This document shows, piece by piece, positions 25,220 to 33,982 of a DNA stretch of 64,000 nucleotides. The DNA comes from Jatrophihabitans telluris. Lineage in GTDB: Bacteria > Actinomycetota > Actinomycetes > Mycobacteriales > Jatrophihabitantaceae. Positions within the stretch are counted from its first letter, which is position 1; the number at the start of each line of letters is the position of its first letter. Both the position numbers and the translations under genes were made by a program. The stretch spans positions 2,914,001 to 2,978,000 of the forward strand of contig NZ_CP097332.1 of assembly GCF_023516435.1 (NCBI RefSeq), read 5' to 3'. The notes beneath the pieces are model-generated. The model was not told the origin of the DNA. It ran no database searches and worked only from the letters and a program-made list of their open reading frames with translations.

Positions 25220-26956
25220 TCAGAGTTCGGTTCGTGTGAGCGTCGAGATTCGCCCGATCGCGTCCTGGACCGCACTGCCCAACTGTTCGGCCGACGCCCG
25301 CTGCTGGGCGGTCACCTCGCTGACCTCGGCGCTGGCCCGCTCGATGTCCGAGATGCCGCCCCCCATTTCCGCGATCACACCCGACATCGCCTCGGCCTGG
25401 GCCTCGAGTCGGCTGATTGTTTCGGCGATCTGAGTGGTGGAGCGGGCCGTGGTGGTGGCCAGTTCCTTGACCTCGGAGGCGACGACGCGAAAGCCGTCAC
25501 CGGCCGAACCGGCCCGCGCGGCCTCGATGGTGGCGTTGAGGGCAAGCAGGTTGGTCTGGGCGGCCACTGAGGCGATCAGCTCGGAAACGCCACGGACGTG
25601 GCGCAGGCTCTCGGTCAGCTCGCCGACCACTTGTCCTGCGCGATTGGCCTGTGTCACAAAGGATTCGGTGACCGCTTCGGTGTGCTCGACCCGGGAATCG
25701 ATGATGCCGGCGGACGCGCTGACGTGACCGGCCTGGGCCAGCACCTCGTCCAGTTCGGTCAATACCGACTCGGCGGTTTGGACCAGCCGCTGCTGGGCCT
25801 TGCCCCGGACGGCGGCCTCGGCTCGCTGCTGCTGCTCGGCCGAGTCCTGCAATTCCTGCTCGCGTTGCTGATGTTCCCGTTGCAGCGCCAGTTCCCGGTC
25901 CGAGAGTGCGTCCAGCATCGAATCAATTGCTCCGGCCAGCGCTCCGATGTCCCCCCGAGCCTTCGAATCGATCCGCAGCCGGTGGTCCCCGCTGGCCATG
26001 ATCTGTTCGGTGGTCTCGCGCAACGGACGGATCTTGCGGCGCACTGCGCGCCCGGCGAAGGCCACCGCAGCGGCAACCGCCAGCACAGCCGCGACCAGGG
26101 CATAGCCCAGCAGCTGGTGACTGAGATGCCCGGCGGCGCTGTGAATCGGCCGGGCCAGGCCGGCCTGCAGGGTGACGCTCTGTCCCGAGCCGGCGGGGAT
26201 GGTGATGTCCATGGCGGTCCTGCTGCCGCTGGTGAAGCTGACCGCGACCGCCAGGGTCCCGATGCTGCTGTTGAGCGATGACCGCTGCGCGACCTCCCCG
26301 GGCGCCGATGCCGCCACGCTCAGACCCAGCGACAACTGCTGGCTGAGCCTGCTGAGTTTGGCCGGGTTGAGGGCGCTGAGGAAGACCAGACCACCGGCCG
26401 GGTTGCCCGTGCCCGAGCTGGGATAGGCACCGAATCCGCAGTACAGATAAGGGAAAGCCTGTGCCGCCAGAACTCCGCAGGTGCTCTTGCCCGACTTGGC
26501 CTGGGGGTTCCACAGGCCCTTTAGTACCGCGGGGGTGGCCAGTTCGGAGGGCAGCGGCGTGTAGGCGGGACCACCAGCGAGGCCACCGACGCGAACAGTT
26601 CCGTCGAGTCCGAGGCCGAGTACCGCGTCCACACCGTAGGAGGCAGGCAGGGACGAGGGGGCGAAGTCGGCCGCGAAGGTCTGGCGATCACCGTTCTTGA
26701 CGTCGGAGTACGACCCGTCCCAGATCGCATTGGTCGAGCCGTAGTTGGCGAGCAGCTTGATCTCGTAGTCAAGGGCGAGCCGGACCCCCTGCGCGTCCTG
26801 CGCGACCTGCCGGGTCTCCAGATCGTCGAAGGTGGCCGAGGACAACCGGCCGACGCCCCAGACGCTCACGGCGGCCACGATCACCACGGCGAACAGGGAT
26901 GTGACGATTGCCACGATTGGTCGGGATTTTGGCGGTGCGCTCACGTCGGCACTCAT
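25220..26956 (-). CDS. Methyl-accepting chemotaxis protein with CHASE4-like sensor
   Basis: A 578-residue receptor. A membrane helix at about 13-36 is followed by a periplasmic domain of about 240 residues with the CHASE4-like NYGSTNAIWDGSYSDVKNGD start, a second helix near 283-305, a HAMP domain and the cytoplasmic signalling coiled coil. Its tip reads [19 protein letters not shown], the CheA/CheW contact. No che genes lie in this window, so it is an orphan receptor. A sigma-28-like promoter overlaps the annotated ATG; if used, translation may begin at GTG 26944 instead. The start is therefore uncertain by four codons. Confidence 0.9.
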   Translation of the reverse strand: MSADVSAPPKSRPIVAIVTSLFAVVIVAAVSVWGVGRLSSATFDDLETRQVAQDAQGVRLALDYEIKLLANYGSTNAIWDGSYSDVKNGDRQTFAADFAPSSLPASYGVDAVLGLGLDGTVRVGGLAGGPAYTPLPSELATPAVLKGLWNPQAKSGKSTCGVLAAQAFPYLYCGFGAYPSSGTGNPAGGLVFLSALNPAKLSRLSQQLSLGLSVAASAPGEVAQRSSLNSSIGTLAVAVSFTSGSRTAMDITIPAGSGQSVTLQAGLARPIHSAAGHLSHQLLGYALVAAVLAVAAAVAFAGRAVRRKIRPLRETTEQIMASGDHRLRIDSKARGDIGALAGAIDSMLDALSDRELALQREHQQREQELQDSAEQQQRAEAAVRGKAQQRLVQTAESVLTELDEVLAQAGHVSASAGIIDSRVEHTEAVTESFVTQANRAGQVVGELTESLRHVRGVSELIASVAAQTNLLALNATIEAARAGSAGDGFRVVASEVKELATTTARSTTQIAETISRLEAQAEAMSGVIAEMGGGISDIERASAEVSEVTAQQRASAEQLGSAVQDAIGRISTLTRTEL

Positions 26957-26979
26957 CGGCTTCAGGGCGCCCGACTTGA
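26955..26979 (-). promoter_or_regulatory. Sigma-28-like promoter of the CHASE4 chemoreceptor
   Basis: On the minus strand TCAA (26979-26976) is followed by exactly 15 bases and then GCCGATGA (from 26960). The motility-sigma consensus is TAAA-N15-GCCGATAA, so one -35 base and one late -10 base differ. The -10 overlaps the first possible ATG, and a GTG codon lies about eight bases past it, where transcription would start. The rest of the 200-base gap to the divergent gene at 27157 holds an unusual T-run at 27122-27128 and no gene. Confidence 0.5.
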
Positions 26980-27156
26980 ATCACCCGGCGGGCAAAGGCG
27001 TACCGGCCCGGACCGCTCAGGCACGGCGCGTACAGCCCATGTTCGATCCGCGTGTAGCCCGGGCGACACGCGGGTCCCGATGCTCCGAACTCGCCCAAAT
27101 CTCACGTCGCTGCTTCATACTGTTTTTTTAAGTGTTAGTGGGCTAATGCGGGCCGT

Positions 27157-28467
27157 GTGCCCGTCTCGGGGGTCAGGTCCGTGCTGGGCATGTTTGGTCG
27201 CGCCCGCCGTTCGCCGCGTGCGAGCGGTGCCTCTGGCGCGCCCCGGATGGCCCAGGGCGCCCCAGCCGAGTCACCCACCGGGCCCACCGAAGTACCTCCG
27301 GGGCTGCTGGACGTCCCCGCGCTCAGCGCCACCAACGGGGCCCGATCCATCGATCTGCCGCCGGCAGCGCGGGTCAAGGCGCAGCTGGCCAACCGCAGCG
27401 GCGCCGACCGGGCGGTCGTCGTCGCGTCGTTCCTGCTCGCGGCGGTGTTGATCATGGTGGTCTCGGCCCGGGTCATCAGCGGCTTCTCGCCCCAGACGAT
27501 CAGCTCGTTGTTCGGCCAGCACCCGAGGCCGAGCACCAGCGTGCTGGCCGCGCCGGGCCCGGCGGTGTCCAGCGCCCCGACCGGTCACCCCGATCCCGGA
27601 CCGAGTGACAGCGGGACGCCGACCTTCGCCCGCAGCGTGCCCAGTGCCACCAGCACCTCGTCGCGGCCCAGCCGCGCCAGCGACTCACCGTCGGTCAGCA
27701 GCGAGATCAACCCGCCGCCTGCTCCCCCCGGTGACACCAGCTTCCTGACCACGAGTACCGAGCCGACCCCGACCGACACGCCAAGCCCCAGCGACAGCGC
27801 CTCGCCGAGCTCGCAAGCGAGCACCGAGTCCCCTACGACCACACCGACGCCGACCGACACCACGACGACCCCGCCGCCGCCGAATCCGGACACGCTGCCC
27901 GTGAACGCGCCGGGCGCCTCGGTTCACGTGGCGTCGGTGCAGTTCGGGCCCGACCAAGCCACCTACCGGACAGTCAGCGTCAACGGCCTGGTCCCGGACA
28001 CCTCCTACGGGGACGTGACCAGCACTTTCGTGGACTGGGGCGATCTGACGACCGACAGCGCTCCGAACGCCGGCCCCGTCCCCGACGGCGGGTTCTCCAT
28101 CCAGCACACCTACACCGCGGACGGGACGTTCACGATCACGTGGGGTTACGTCTCCGATCGTGCGCACACCTGGACCCACGTCATCACGCTGGACTCCACG
28201 TCGCTGTGCTGCGCACCGGGCAGCGCCCTCGACGACGGGGGCGTCGATGGCAGCACCCAGCACTTCGCGTACAGCAACGTCTCCGACGGAGCGTGGCCGG
28301 AATGGACACTGGACTACGGCGACGGGACGTATCAGCACGGGTCGGGCCCGGACTCACCCTCGGCTGACGTCTCCAGTCACAACTACGACGGAGCCGGCCA
28401 CACCGCGGTGCTGACCCTCCTCGACAGCGACGGCCAGTTGAGCACGTCGCCGCTGACGACCCCGTGA
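27157..28467 (+). CDS. Membrane-anchored PKD-domain surface protein
   Basis: A 436-residue protein. The first 85 residues are hydrophilic, then one membrane helix (AVVVASFLLAAVLIMVVSARVISGF, about 88-112), a 130-residue stalk very rich in Ser, Thr and Pro, and a C-terminal region with two PKD-like units (FVDWGDLTTDS...HTYTADGTFTITW and LDYGDGTYQHGSG...HNYDGAGHTAVL). There is no cleavable signal peptide, so the protein should be type II, anchored with its C-terminus outside. PKD domains bind polysaccharide or proteins. I do not recognise a specific homologue. Start GTG 27157 is tentative. Confidence 0.7.
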   Translation: MPVSGVRSVLGMFGRARRSPRASGASGAPRMAQGAPAESPTGPTEVPPGLLDVPALSATNGARSIDLPPAARVKAQLANRSGADRAVVVASFLLAAVLIMVVSARVISGFSPQTISSLFGQHPRPSTSVLAAPGPAVSSAPTGHPDPGPSDSGTPTFARSVPSATSTSSRPSRASDSPSVSSEINPPPAPPGDTSFLTTSTEPTPTDTPSPSDSASPSSQASTESPTTTPTPTDTTTTPPPPNPDTLPVNAPGASVHVASVQFGPDQATYRTVSVNGLVPDTSYGDVTSTFVDWGDLTTDSAPNAGPVPDGGFSIQHTYTADGTFTITWGYVSDRAHTWTHVITLDSTSLCCAPGSALDDGGVDGSTQHFAYSNVSDGAWPEWTLDYGDGTYQHGSGPDSPSADVSSHNYDGAGHTAVLTLLDSDGQLSTSPLTTP

Positions 28468-28583
28468 CCGCACGATCCGGCCGGGGCCCCACGTCCGGCG
28501 GCCGCCTCCCCTGGCTCACCGACTGACCTTCGCCGGAGGCGAAATCCGGGAACCCCGGGCGGCATCAGATCCGTTGCCCAGAC

Positions 28584-29429
28584 ATGCGCACCCTGTCCAA
28601 CGGCCTCAAGACGGCCGCCTTGCTCGGTTTGCTCTCCGCCATCCTCATCGTCGGCGGCGGGACGATCGCCGGCCGGCAGGGCGTGATCATCGGGCTGATC
28701 CTGGCCCTGGCGATGAACGGCTGGAGTTACTTCTTCTCCGACCGGCTGGCGCTGCGATCGATGGCGGCGCGCCAGGTCGGTGAGGCCGAGGCCCCCGAGC
28801 TCTACGCGAGCGTGCGGGAACTGTCGACCCGCGCCGGCAAACCGATGCCACGGCTGTACATCTCGGCGACCGAACAGCCCAACGCCTTCGCCACCGGACG
28901 AAACCCCAACCACGCGGCCGTGTGTGTGACGGCGGGCATCCTGCGCATGCTCGACCGGCGGGAACTGCGGGCGGTGCTGGGTCACGAGCTGAGTCATGTC
29001 TACAACCGGGACATCCTGATCTCCTCGGTCGCGGGCACCATTGCCTCGGCCATCACTGCCATCGCACAGTTCGCGTTCTTCTTCGGCGGAAACGATCGCG
29101 ACCGCAATCCGGCGGGATCATTGCTGATGCTCGTGCTCGGGCCGCTGGCCGCGAGTCTGGTCCAGCTCGCCGTGAGCCGATCACGGGAGTACCAGGCCGA
29201 CGCCTCCGGTGCGCAGCTGTCCGAGGACCCTCTAGCACTCGCCAACGCGCTGCGCAAACTCGAGCAGGGAACCCGCGCGCTGCCGCTGCCGCCGGCCCCG
29301 AAACTGGTCAACACCAGCCACATGATGATCGCCAACCCGTTCGGCGCGCGCGAGGCTCGCAGCCTGTTCTCGACCCATCCACCCATGCAGGCGAGGATCG
29401 CGCGGCTGGAGCGGATGGCGGGCCGCTGA
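28584..29429 (+). CDS. htpX: Membrane zinc metalloprotease HtpX
   Basis: A 281-residue M48B peptidase. Two N-terminal hydrophobic helices are followed by [21 protein letters not shown], the zinc motif HELSH in [13 protein letters not shown], two further helices and the third ligand in [14 protein letters not shown]. The family degrades damaged membrane proteins with the active site facing the cytoplasm. It ends near a convergent ANTAR gene; 91 bases lie between the stops. Confidence 0.95.
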   Translation: MRTLSNGLKTAALLGLLSAILIVGGGTIAGRQGVIIGLILALAMNGWSYFFSDRLALRSMAARQVGEAEAPELYASVRELSTRAGKPMPRLYISATEQPNAFATGRNPNHAAVCVTAGILRMLDRRELRAVLGHELSHVYNRDILISSVAGTIASAITAIAQFAFFFGGNDRDRNPAGSLLMLVLGPLAASLVQLAVSRSREYQADASGAQLSEDPLALANALRKLEQGTRALPLPPAPKLVNTSHMMIANPFGAREARSLFSTHPPMQARIARLERMAGR

Positions 29430-29520
29430 GGGGAATGCCGGGTTGCTAGGTCGCCAGGGCTCCTGGGGAGGACGCTGGGGGTCGTAGCCGCGGCGCGGAT
29501 GGGCTGTTGAGTCCGCGTCC

Positions 29521-30225
29521 TCACTCGCCGGGCAGTGCCCCGGTTTCGACGACATCGGCGGCGACGTCGCGCAGCTTGCGGTGCAGGTTCTGGCTGGCGG
29601 TTCGCAGCATCGTGAAGGCCTCGTCGCGGGACGTACGCCGATAGGCCATCAGGATGCCGACGGCGGCTCCGATCTCCCGGTTGGTATCGAGCGCCGTCTG
29701 CAGGTTGGTGTTCTTGTCCTGCACCTCGTGCAGGGCGACCAGACCGGTGGTGTGTGCGGCGAAGATGGTTCCCATGTCGATGTCGTCTTCGCCGAACGCG
29801 GCCGGCTGCTCGGCGAACAGATTGAGCGCAGCCGATTCCTGGGCCACCAACTGGAACGCCAGCACGCTGCGAATGGGCGTCTGCTCGGTGAGCGCCTGGG
29901 TGAACCGGGGCCACCGGCGCTCGGAGGCGACATCGAAGAGCAAGATGTTGGTGTCGTCCTCGGCCGATTCCAGGCACGGTCCTTCACCGAGTTCGTATTG
30001 CAACGCGTCGGCTCTGGACGCCGTCGGGTCCGAGGACGCCAAGGTGAAACCGGTGTTCCCGCGAAGCATCGTGATGCTGGCGAAGCTGACCGGGGCGATG
30101 TGCTTCACCGCCAGTTCCACCATGCGAGTCAGGGCCGCCGTGTTGTCGCCCGGTCCCCGCAACTCGCGTCCGAGCTCGCCGAATTCTCGCGACAACTCCA
30201 CGATTTCCGCGCTGTCCGTGCTCAT
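29521..30225 (-). CDS. GAF-ANTAR signalling protein
   Basis: A 234-residue protein with an N-terminal GAF domain (about 20-160; VSFASITMLRGNTGFTLASSDP..., YELGEGPCLESAEDD) and a C-terminal ANTAR domain (IGAAVGILMAYRRTSRDEAFTMLRTASQNLHRKLRDVAADVV). This GAF-ANTAR layout is common in actinobacteria. It should act as an RNA-binding antiterminator controlled by the ligand of the GAF domain. It is monocistronic by position. It is the second ANTAR protein in the window, beside the PAS-ANTAR protein at 18035. Confidence 0.9.
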   Translation of the reverse strand: MSTDSAEIVELSREFGELGRELRGPGDNTAALTRMVELAVKHIAPVSFASITMLRGNTGFTLASSDPTASRADALQYELGEGPCLESAEDDTNILLFDVASERRWPRFTQALTEQTPIRSVLAFQLVAQESAALNLFAEQPAAFGEDDIDMGTIFAAHTTGLVALHEVQDKNTNLQTALDTNREIGAAVGILMAYRRTSRDEAFTMLRTASQNLHRKLRDVAADVVETGALPGE

Positions 30226-30399
30226 GTGCTACCCATCCGTCGCGCCTGGCGTCTGCATCACCGAATCGCATTGTGCCTGCCGATGGAGGCGAATGCGATC
30301 GACGGGGGGCGCAGTGGTGGTTTCGTCGCAAATGACCACCGGATTGGTGCGACGCGGAGGATCAGACCGACCAGCTCGGGAGTCTTCCGGCGGCCGAGG

Positions 30400-30437
30400 C
30401 GAGACCCCGCCCCGCCGCAGGGCGACGCGGGGCCTCG
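30400..30437 (-). terminator. Intrinsic terminator of the azoreductase gene
   Basis: CGAG-A-CCCCGC pairs with GCGGGG-C-CTCG across a 16-base loop that can itself pair (CGCC/GGCG). The hairpin lies 14 bases beyond the azoreductase stop codon in its direction of transcription. Confidence 0.7.
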
Positions 30438-30450
30438 ACCAGCCGTTCGA

Positions 30451-31104
30451 TCAGGCGACGGAAACCAGGCCGGCCAGGCTGCGGCCGTGCTCGCGTGCTT
30501 CGGTCTCGGCTTCGACGGCAAGTTCGGCCGCGACGTCCTTGAAGCCGTCCAGCGCCGGGTTGACGCCCACCAACGTGAACTCCTTCGCGACCACCTTGAG
30601 GTCCAGGCCCCAGACATCGCCGAGGATGCGCCGGATCCAGCTCGTGGCGTGGTCCCATTCCTCGCGGGGCGTCCCCGCGCGGTAGTTGCCGCCGTGGACG
30701 GTCACCAGCACGGCGGGCTTGCCCTTGAGGATGGGGTCGGCACCGGCGGCGAGGCGAGGATCGGTGATGACGAGGTCGACCCAGGCCTTGAAGTGCTGGG
30801 AGACGCCGAAGTTGTACAGGGGTACGGCGAAAAGCAGCGCGTCCGCGTCGACGAGTTCGTCGACCAGCTGAGCGGCCAGGGCCCCCGCCTGAGCCTGCTC
30901 GGGCGAACGCTGCTCGGCCGGCGTCCACGAGCCGCTGACCGCGCTCGCCCAGGTCGTCGCAGGGATGGGGTCGACTCCGACGTGCCGAGTCACGACGGGC
31001 GCCTCTGGGTGCGCAGCGCGCCATTCCTGCTCGACGATGTCGGCGACCTCACGGCTGTGGGATCCCTCGACGCGGATGCTGGCGTCCAGACGGAACAAGG
31101 ACAT
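30451..31104 (-). CDS. FMN-dependent NADH-azoreductase / flavodoxin-fold oxidoreductase
   Basis: A 217-residue flavodoxin-like protein. The AzoR/Flavodoxin_2 pattern is visible: LFRLDASIRVEGSHSREVAD at the phosphate-binding loop, ALLFAVPLYNFGVSQHFKAWVDLVI at the FMN loop and VTVHGGNYRAG. It reduces quinones, azo or nitro compounds with NAD(P)H. It is divergent from an HxlR-type regulator, the usual arrangement for electrophile-sensing control. Confidence 0.9.
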   Translation of the reverse strand: MSLFRLDASIRVEGSHSREVADIVEQEWRAAHPEAPVVTRHVGVDPIPATTWASAVSGSWTPAEQRSPEQAQAGALAAQLVDELVDADALLFAVPLYNFGVSQHFKAWVDLVITDPRLAAGADPILKGKPAVLVTVHGGNYRAGTPREEWDHATSWIRRILGDVWGLDLKVVAKEFTLVGVNPALDGFKDVAAELAVEAETEAREHGRSLAGLVSVA

Positions 31105-31132
31105 GTCTACCTCCGGTAGCGTTTTTCAGAAG

Positions 31133-31160
31133 TTGATAGTTTGGAACTACCTACTATTAG
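31133..31160. promoter_or_regulatory. Divergent promoter/operator between azoreductase and HxlR genes
   Basis: The gap is strikingly AT-rich for this genome. A perfect inverted repeat TAGTT-TGG-AACTA spans 31137-31149. It lies inside a possible promoter for the rightward gene, TTGATA (31133-31138) and TATTAG (31155-31160) with 16-base spacing. HxlR proteins often bind such sites between themselves and the gene they control. Confidence 0.55.
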
Positions 31161-31197
31161 AAAACTAGCAGCAATCGGAAGGCAAGCTCCAGCTATC

Positions 31198-31566
31198 ATG
31201 ACCGACGTGACGTCGAACACCCCAACTCAGGCCCCGACGCCGGCGGACGTCCATCTCTGTGATGCGGGTCTGGCCCGCGCTTTCGACTTTCTCGGCAAGC
31301 GCTGGAACGGAGTCATTCTCGGCACCCTGTCCAAGGGCCCGGCCGGCTTCGCAGACCTGCGCCGCGGGGTCGGCGCGATCACCGATTCGGTGCTGTCCGA
31401 TCGACTCAACGAACTGATGCGGGCCGGCCTGGTGCTGCGCTGTGTCACCGATACCCGCCCACCCGGCGTCAGCTACTCGTTGTCGCCGTCCGGCCTGGAC
31501 CTGCTCCCGGTGCTCGACGAGCTGGCCACGTGGGCGAGCAAACACCTGTCCGACAAGGACTGTTGA
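31198..31566 (+). CDS. HxlR family transcriptional regulator
   Basis: A 122-residue winged-helix protein. The core CDAGLARAFDFLGKRWNGVILGTLSKGPAGFADLRRGVGAITDSVLSDRLNELMRAGLVLRCV is typical HxlR. Many HxlR proteins sense aldehydes, quinones or hypochlorite through a Cys near the N-terminus; here a Cys sits just before the first helix (HLCDAG). ATG at 31198 is chosen because upstream in-frame codons overlap the promoter region. It probably represses the divergent azoreductase gene and itself. Confidence 0.9.
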   Translation: MTDVTSNTPTQAPTPADVHLCDAGLARAFDFLGKRWNGVILGTLSKGPAGFADLRRGVGAITDSVLSDRLNELMRAGLVLRCVTDTRPPGVSYSLSPSGLDLLPVLDELATWASKHLSDKDC

Positions 31567-31605
31567 TTCGTTTCGCGACGGTGAGCAGGGTCACCGGCCG
31601 AGCAG

Positions 31606-33054
31606 TCACTGTCCGAGCAGCCACCGACCGGACGGGACGAGCTTGCGGGCCGCCGGCGGTCCCCAGGAGCCCTGCGGGTAGCTGTGCAGGCGCGGGCGGT
31701 GTTCCAGCAGCGGGGTCGCCACCTTCCACACCGCGCTCAGCCCGTCCGGGCGCGTGAACAAGGACCGGTCCCCGAGCAGCACGTCGTGGATGAGCCGCAC
31801 ATAGGGCGGCAGCGGCTGCGCCCCGGCCAACTGCCCCAACGGAAGCGAGGTCGTAGCGCGATCCAGCTCGCGGCCGGGCCCGGGCTTCTTGGCCAGCACG
31901 GACAGGTCGATCTGGCCGTCGCCGGCCAGCGAGAAAGACAGCACGTTCGAATGGCCGGTGACTCCGGCGAACGGGCCGTTCGGCGCGCGCAGGATCAGGC
32001 TCACCCGCTGCTCGCCGGCCGCCAGCCGCTTTCCGGTCCGGAGCAGGAACGGCACCCCGCGCCAGCGTGCGTTGTCGATCCACAGCGTGGCCGCGACATA
32101 GGTGTCCGTTCGGGAACGGCTCGCGATTCCCGGCACGTCGCGATACCCGGCGAACTGTCCGAGGACGACCTCGTCGGGATCCAGCCGCCGGAAGCGACCG
32201 ATGACCTTCTCCCGCGCGGCTTGCAGATCGTCGGCCGACAGGCTGGCCGGCGGCTCCATCGCGACCTCGGCCGCCACTTGGAACAGGTGGGTGACCAGCA
32301 TGTCTAGCACGGCCCCGGTGGCGTCGTAGAAGCCGGCGCGATCGTTGATTCCGAGTCGCTCCGGGACGTCGATCTGCACCTCAGCGATGTGGTCGCGGTT
32401 CCACATCGCCTCGAAGATGCCGTTGGCGAATCGGAGTACGTGCAAGTCCTGGGTTGCCTCCTTGCCCAGGAAATGATCGATCCGATACACCTGATCCTCC
32501 TGCAGCACCGAGTGCACGATCCGGTCCAGAGATCGGAACTGCTCCGGCGACGTGCCGAACGGCTTCTCGAAGACGACCCGTGCGCCGCGGGCCAAATCGT
32601 GTTCGCCGAGGGCCTTGGTGAGTTCGGGGAAGGCAACCGGCGGCACCGCGAGGTAATGGACGAGCTGGGCGCTGTGCCCGACGCTTTTGCGCGCCTCGGC
32701 TATGACGTCGAGCAGGCTGCCCGGATCGTCGCTGTTGAATCCCCCACCGGCGAAACGCAAGCGCGCGGCGAACCGCTTCCACTCCGCAGGCTTGAGGGTG
32801 GGCCCGAACTCGGTGAGCACCTGGTGGACGTGGGCCCGGAAGTCCTCGTGCGCGACGTCGCCCCGGCCGTTGCCGACCAACATCCAGTCCTTGGGAAGCA
32901 GGCCACGGGTGGCCAGGGTGTAGAAGGCGGGTAGCACCATCCGCTTGGCCAGGTCACCGGTCGCCCCGAAGAGCACGAAGACCGTCGGACCCGGCTCTGG
33001 CGCTGCTGTCGATCGCGAGGCCGGGCGGGAGGTTGAACGGGAAGCGGTCGCCAT
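31606..33054 (-). CDS. zwf: Glucose-6-phosphate 1-dehydrogenase
   Basis: A 482-residue enzyme. FVLFGATGDLAKRMVLPAFY is the NADP loop and RIDHFLGKEATQDL the substrate site with the catalytic His region. It catalyses the first step of the oxidative pentose phosphate pathway, making NADPH. ATG at 33054 is taken; a GTG three codons earlier is also possible. The usual partners (opcA, pgl, tal) are absent, so this may be a stand-alone or second copy. It is followed by no gene on the same strand, and 36 bases upstream ends the exonuclease gene. Confidence 0.95.
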   Translation of the reverse strand: MATASRSTSRPASRSTAAPEPGPTVFVLFGATGDLAKRMVLPAFYTLATRGLLPKDWMLVGNGRGDVAHEDFRAHVHQVLTEFGPTLKPAEWKRFAARLRFAGGGFNSDDPGSLLDVIAEARKSVGHSAQLVHYLAVPPVAFPELTKALGEHDLARGARVVFEKPFGTSPEQFRSLDRIVHSVLQEDQVYRIDHFLGKEATQDLHVLRFANGIFEAMWNRDHIAEVQIDVPERLGINDRAGFYDATGAVLDMLVTHLFQVAAEVAMEPPASLSADDLQAAREKVIGRFRRLDPDEVVLGQFAGYRDVPGIASRSRTDTYVAATLWIDNARWRGVPFLLRTGKRLAAGEQRVSLILRAPNGPFAGVTGHSNVLSFSLAGDGQIDLSVLAKKPGPGRELDRATTSLPLGQLAGAQPLPPYVRLIHDVLLGDRSLFTRPDGLSAVWKVATPLLEHRPRLHSYPQGSWGPPAARKLVPSGRWLLGQ

Positions 33055-33090
33055 GATCAACACGCTACGCCCGGACTGTCCGCCGCCGGC

Positions 33091-33912
33091 TCAGTCGAGG
33101 TCGACCACCAGCGGGGCGTGGTCCGACGGTGCCTTCGGTGCGGCTCCCTTGCGAGCGTCACGGTCGACCCACACATCCGCGACCCGCTGCGCCAGCGCCG
33201 GATTCACCAGCGCGAGGTCGATTCGCATGCCGCGTCCCTTGGCGAAGCCCAGCATGCGCATCTCCCAGAAGGTGTAGGGCGGGCGCAGGTCATCATGATC
33301 GGCGGACGCGCGTGGGCTGAGATCGATCAGCGGCTCGTCCCCGGTGTCGGTCATCAGCGCGGTCACCGCCTGCCGTTCGGGCGCCGATACGTGAGTCAGT
33401 CCGTCGAAGGCGGTGATGTCCCAGACGTCGTCGTCGTGCGGGGCGACGTTGAAGTCACCAAGCAGTCCGAATCCCGTGTGCGCGCCGAACCGGGCCCGTT
33501 CGGTGGCGGCCTGCGCGCCCACAGCGGCCAGAAAGTCGAGCTTGTAGCGGTAATGCAGGTGTCCGACCTCCCGTCCGTTGGGGACGTAGAGCGACCACAG
33601 TCGAAGTCCGCCACAGGTGGCCCCGATCGCGCGGGGCTCGACCACGTCCTCGAACAGCGGTTGGGCGTCCAAGCCCCGGGTGACTGACTCAAGGCCGACC
33701 CGGGACAGGATCGCCACCCCGTTCCACCGTCCGTTGCCCAGGTGCGCGGACTCATATCCAAGCTCTGCGAAAGCATCCGCCGGCCAGGACTCGTCGGTGG
33801 CCTTGGTCTCCTGAGCGAGCAGGACGTCCGGTTGCCGGTCGGCGAGCCAGTCCACCATTCGGGGTAGCCGTGCCTTGGCCGAGTTGAGGTTCCACGAAGC
33901 GATGCGCACCAC
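33091..33912 (-). CDS. xthA: Exodeoxyribonuclease III
   Basis: A 273-residue AP endonuclease/exonuclease. Recognisable segments are ASWNLNSAKARLPRMVDWL, the metal-binding Glu in LLAQETKATDE, the LYVPNGR loop, LLGDFNVAPHDDD with catalytic Asp and Asn, and SDHAPLVVDLD with the catalytic Asp-His pair. It repairs abasic sites and 3'-blocked ends. It lies 36 bases upstream of zwf on the same strand and diverges from the chemoreceptor at 33983. Confidence 0.95.
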   Translation of the reverse strand: MVRIASWNLNSAKARLPRMVDWLADRQPDVLLAQETKATDESWPADAFAELGYESAHLGNGRWNGVAILSRVGLESVTRGLDAQPLFEDVVEPRAIGATCGGLRLWSLYVPNGREVGHLHYRYKLDFLAAVGAQAATERARFGAHTGFGLLGDFNVAPHDDDVWDITAFDGLTHVSAPERQAVTALMTDTGDEPLIDLSPRASADHDDLRPPYTFWEMRMLGFAKGRGMRIDLALVNPALAQRVADVWVDRDARKGAAPKAPSDHAPLVVDLD

Positions 33913-33928
33913 GGCAGTCTCCCATCAC

Positions 33929-33955
33929 TAAACCGGCCGCCGCCGTGGCCGATCG
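33929..33955 (+). promoter_or_regulatory. Sigma-28 (FliA/WhiG)-type promoter
   Basis: TAAA at 33929-33932, exactly 15 bases, then GCCGATCG at 33948-33955. This fits the motility/WhiG-class consensus TAAA-N15-GCCGATAA at all positions but the last two. Transcription would start near 33962, 20 bases before the GTG start of the chemoreceptor, leaving room for its AAGGGGGG ribosome binding site. Confidence 0.75.
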
Positions 33956-33982
33956 GACACCCAGTCGCTAAGGGGGGCTTGC

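Noticed and set aside
27115-27135. Intrinsic terminator from the T-run TTTTTTT
   Set aside because: No GC-rich stem precedes it on either strand, and it lies between divergent genes, so it is more likely part of a promoter region.
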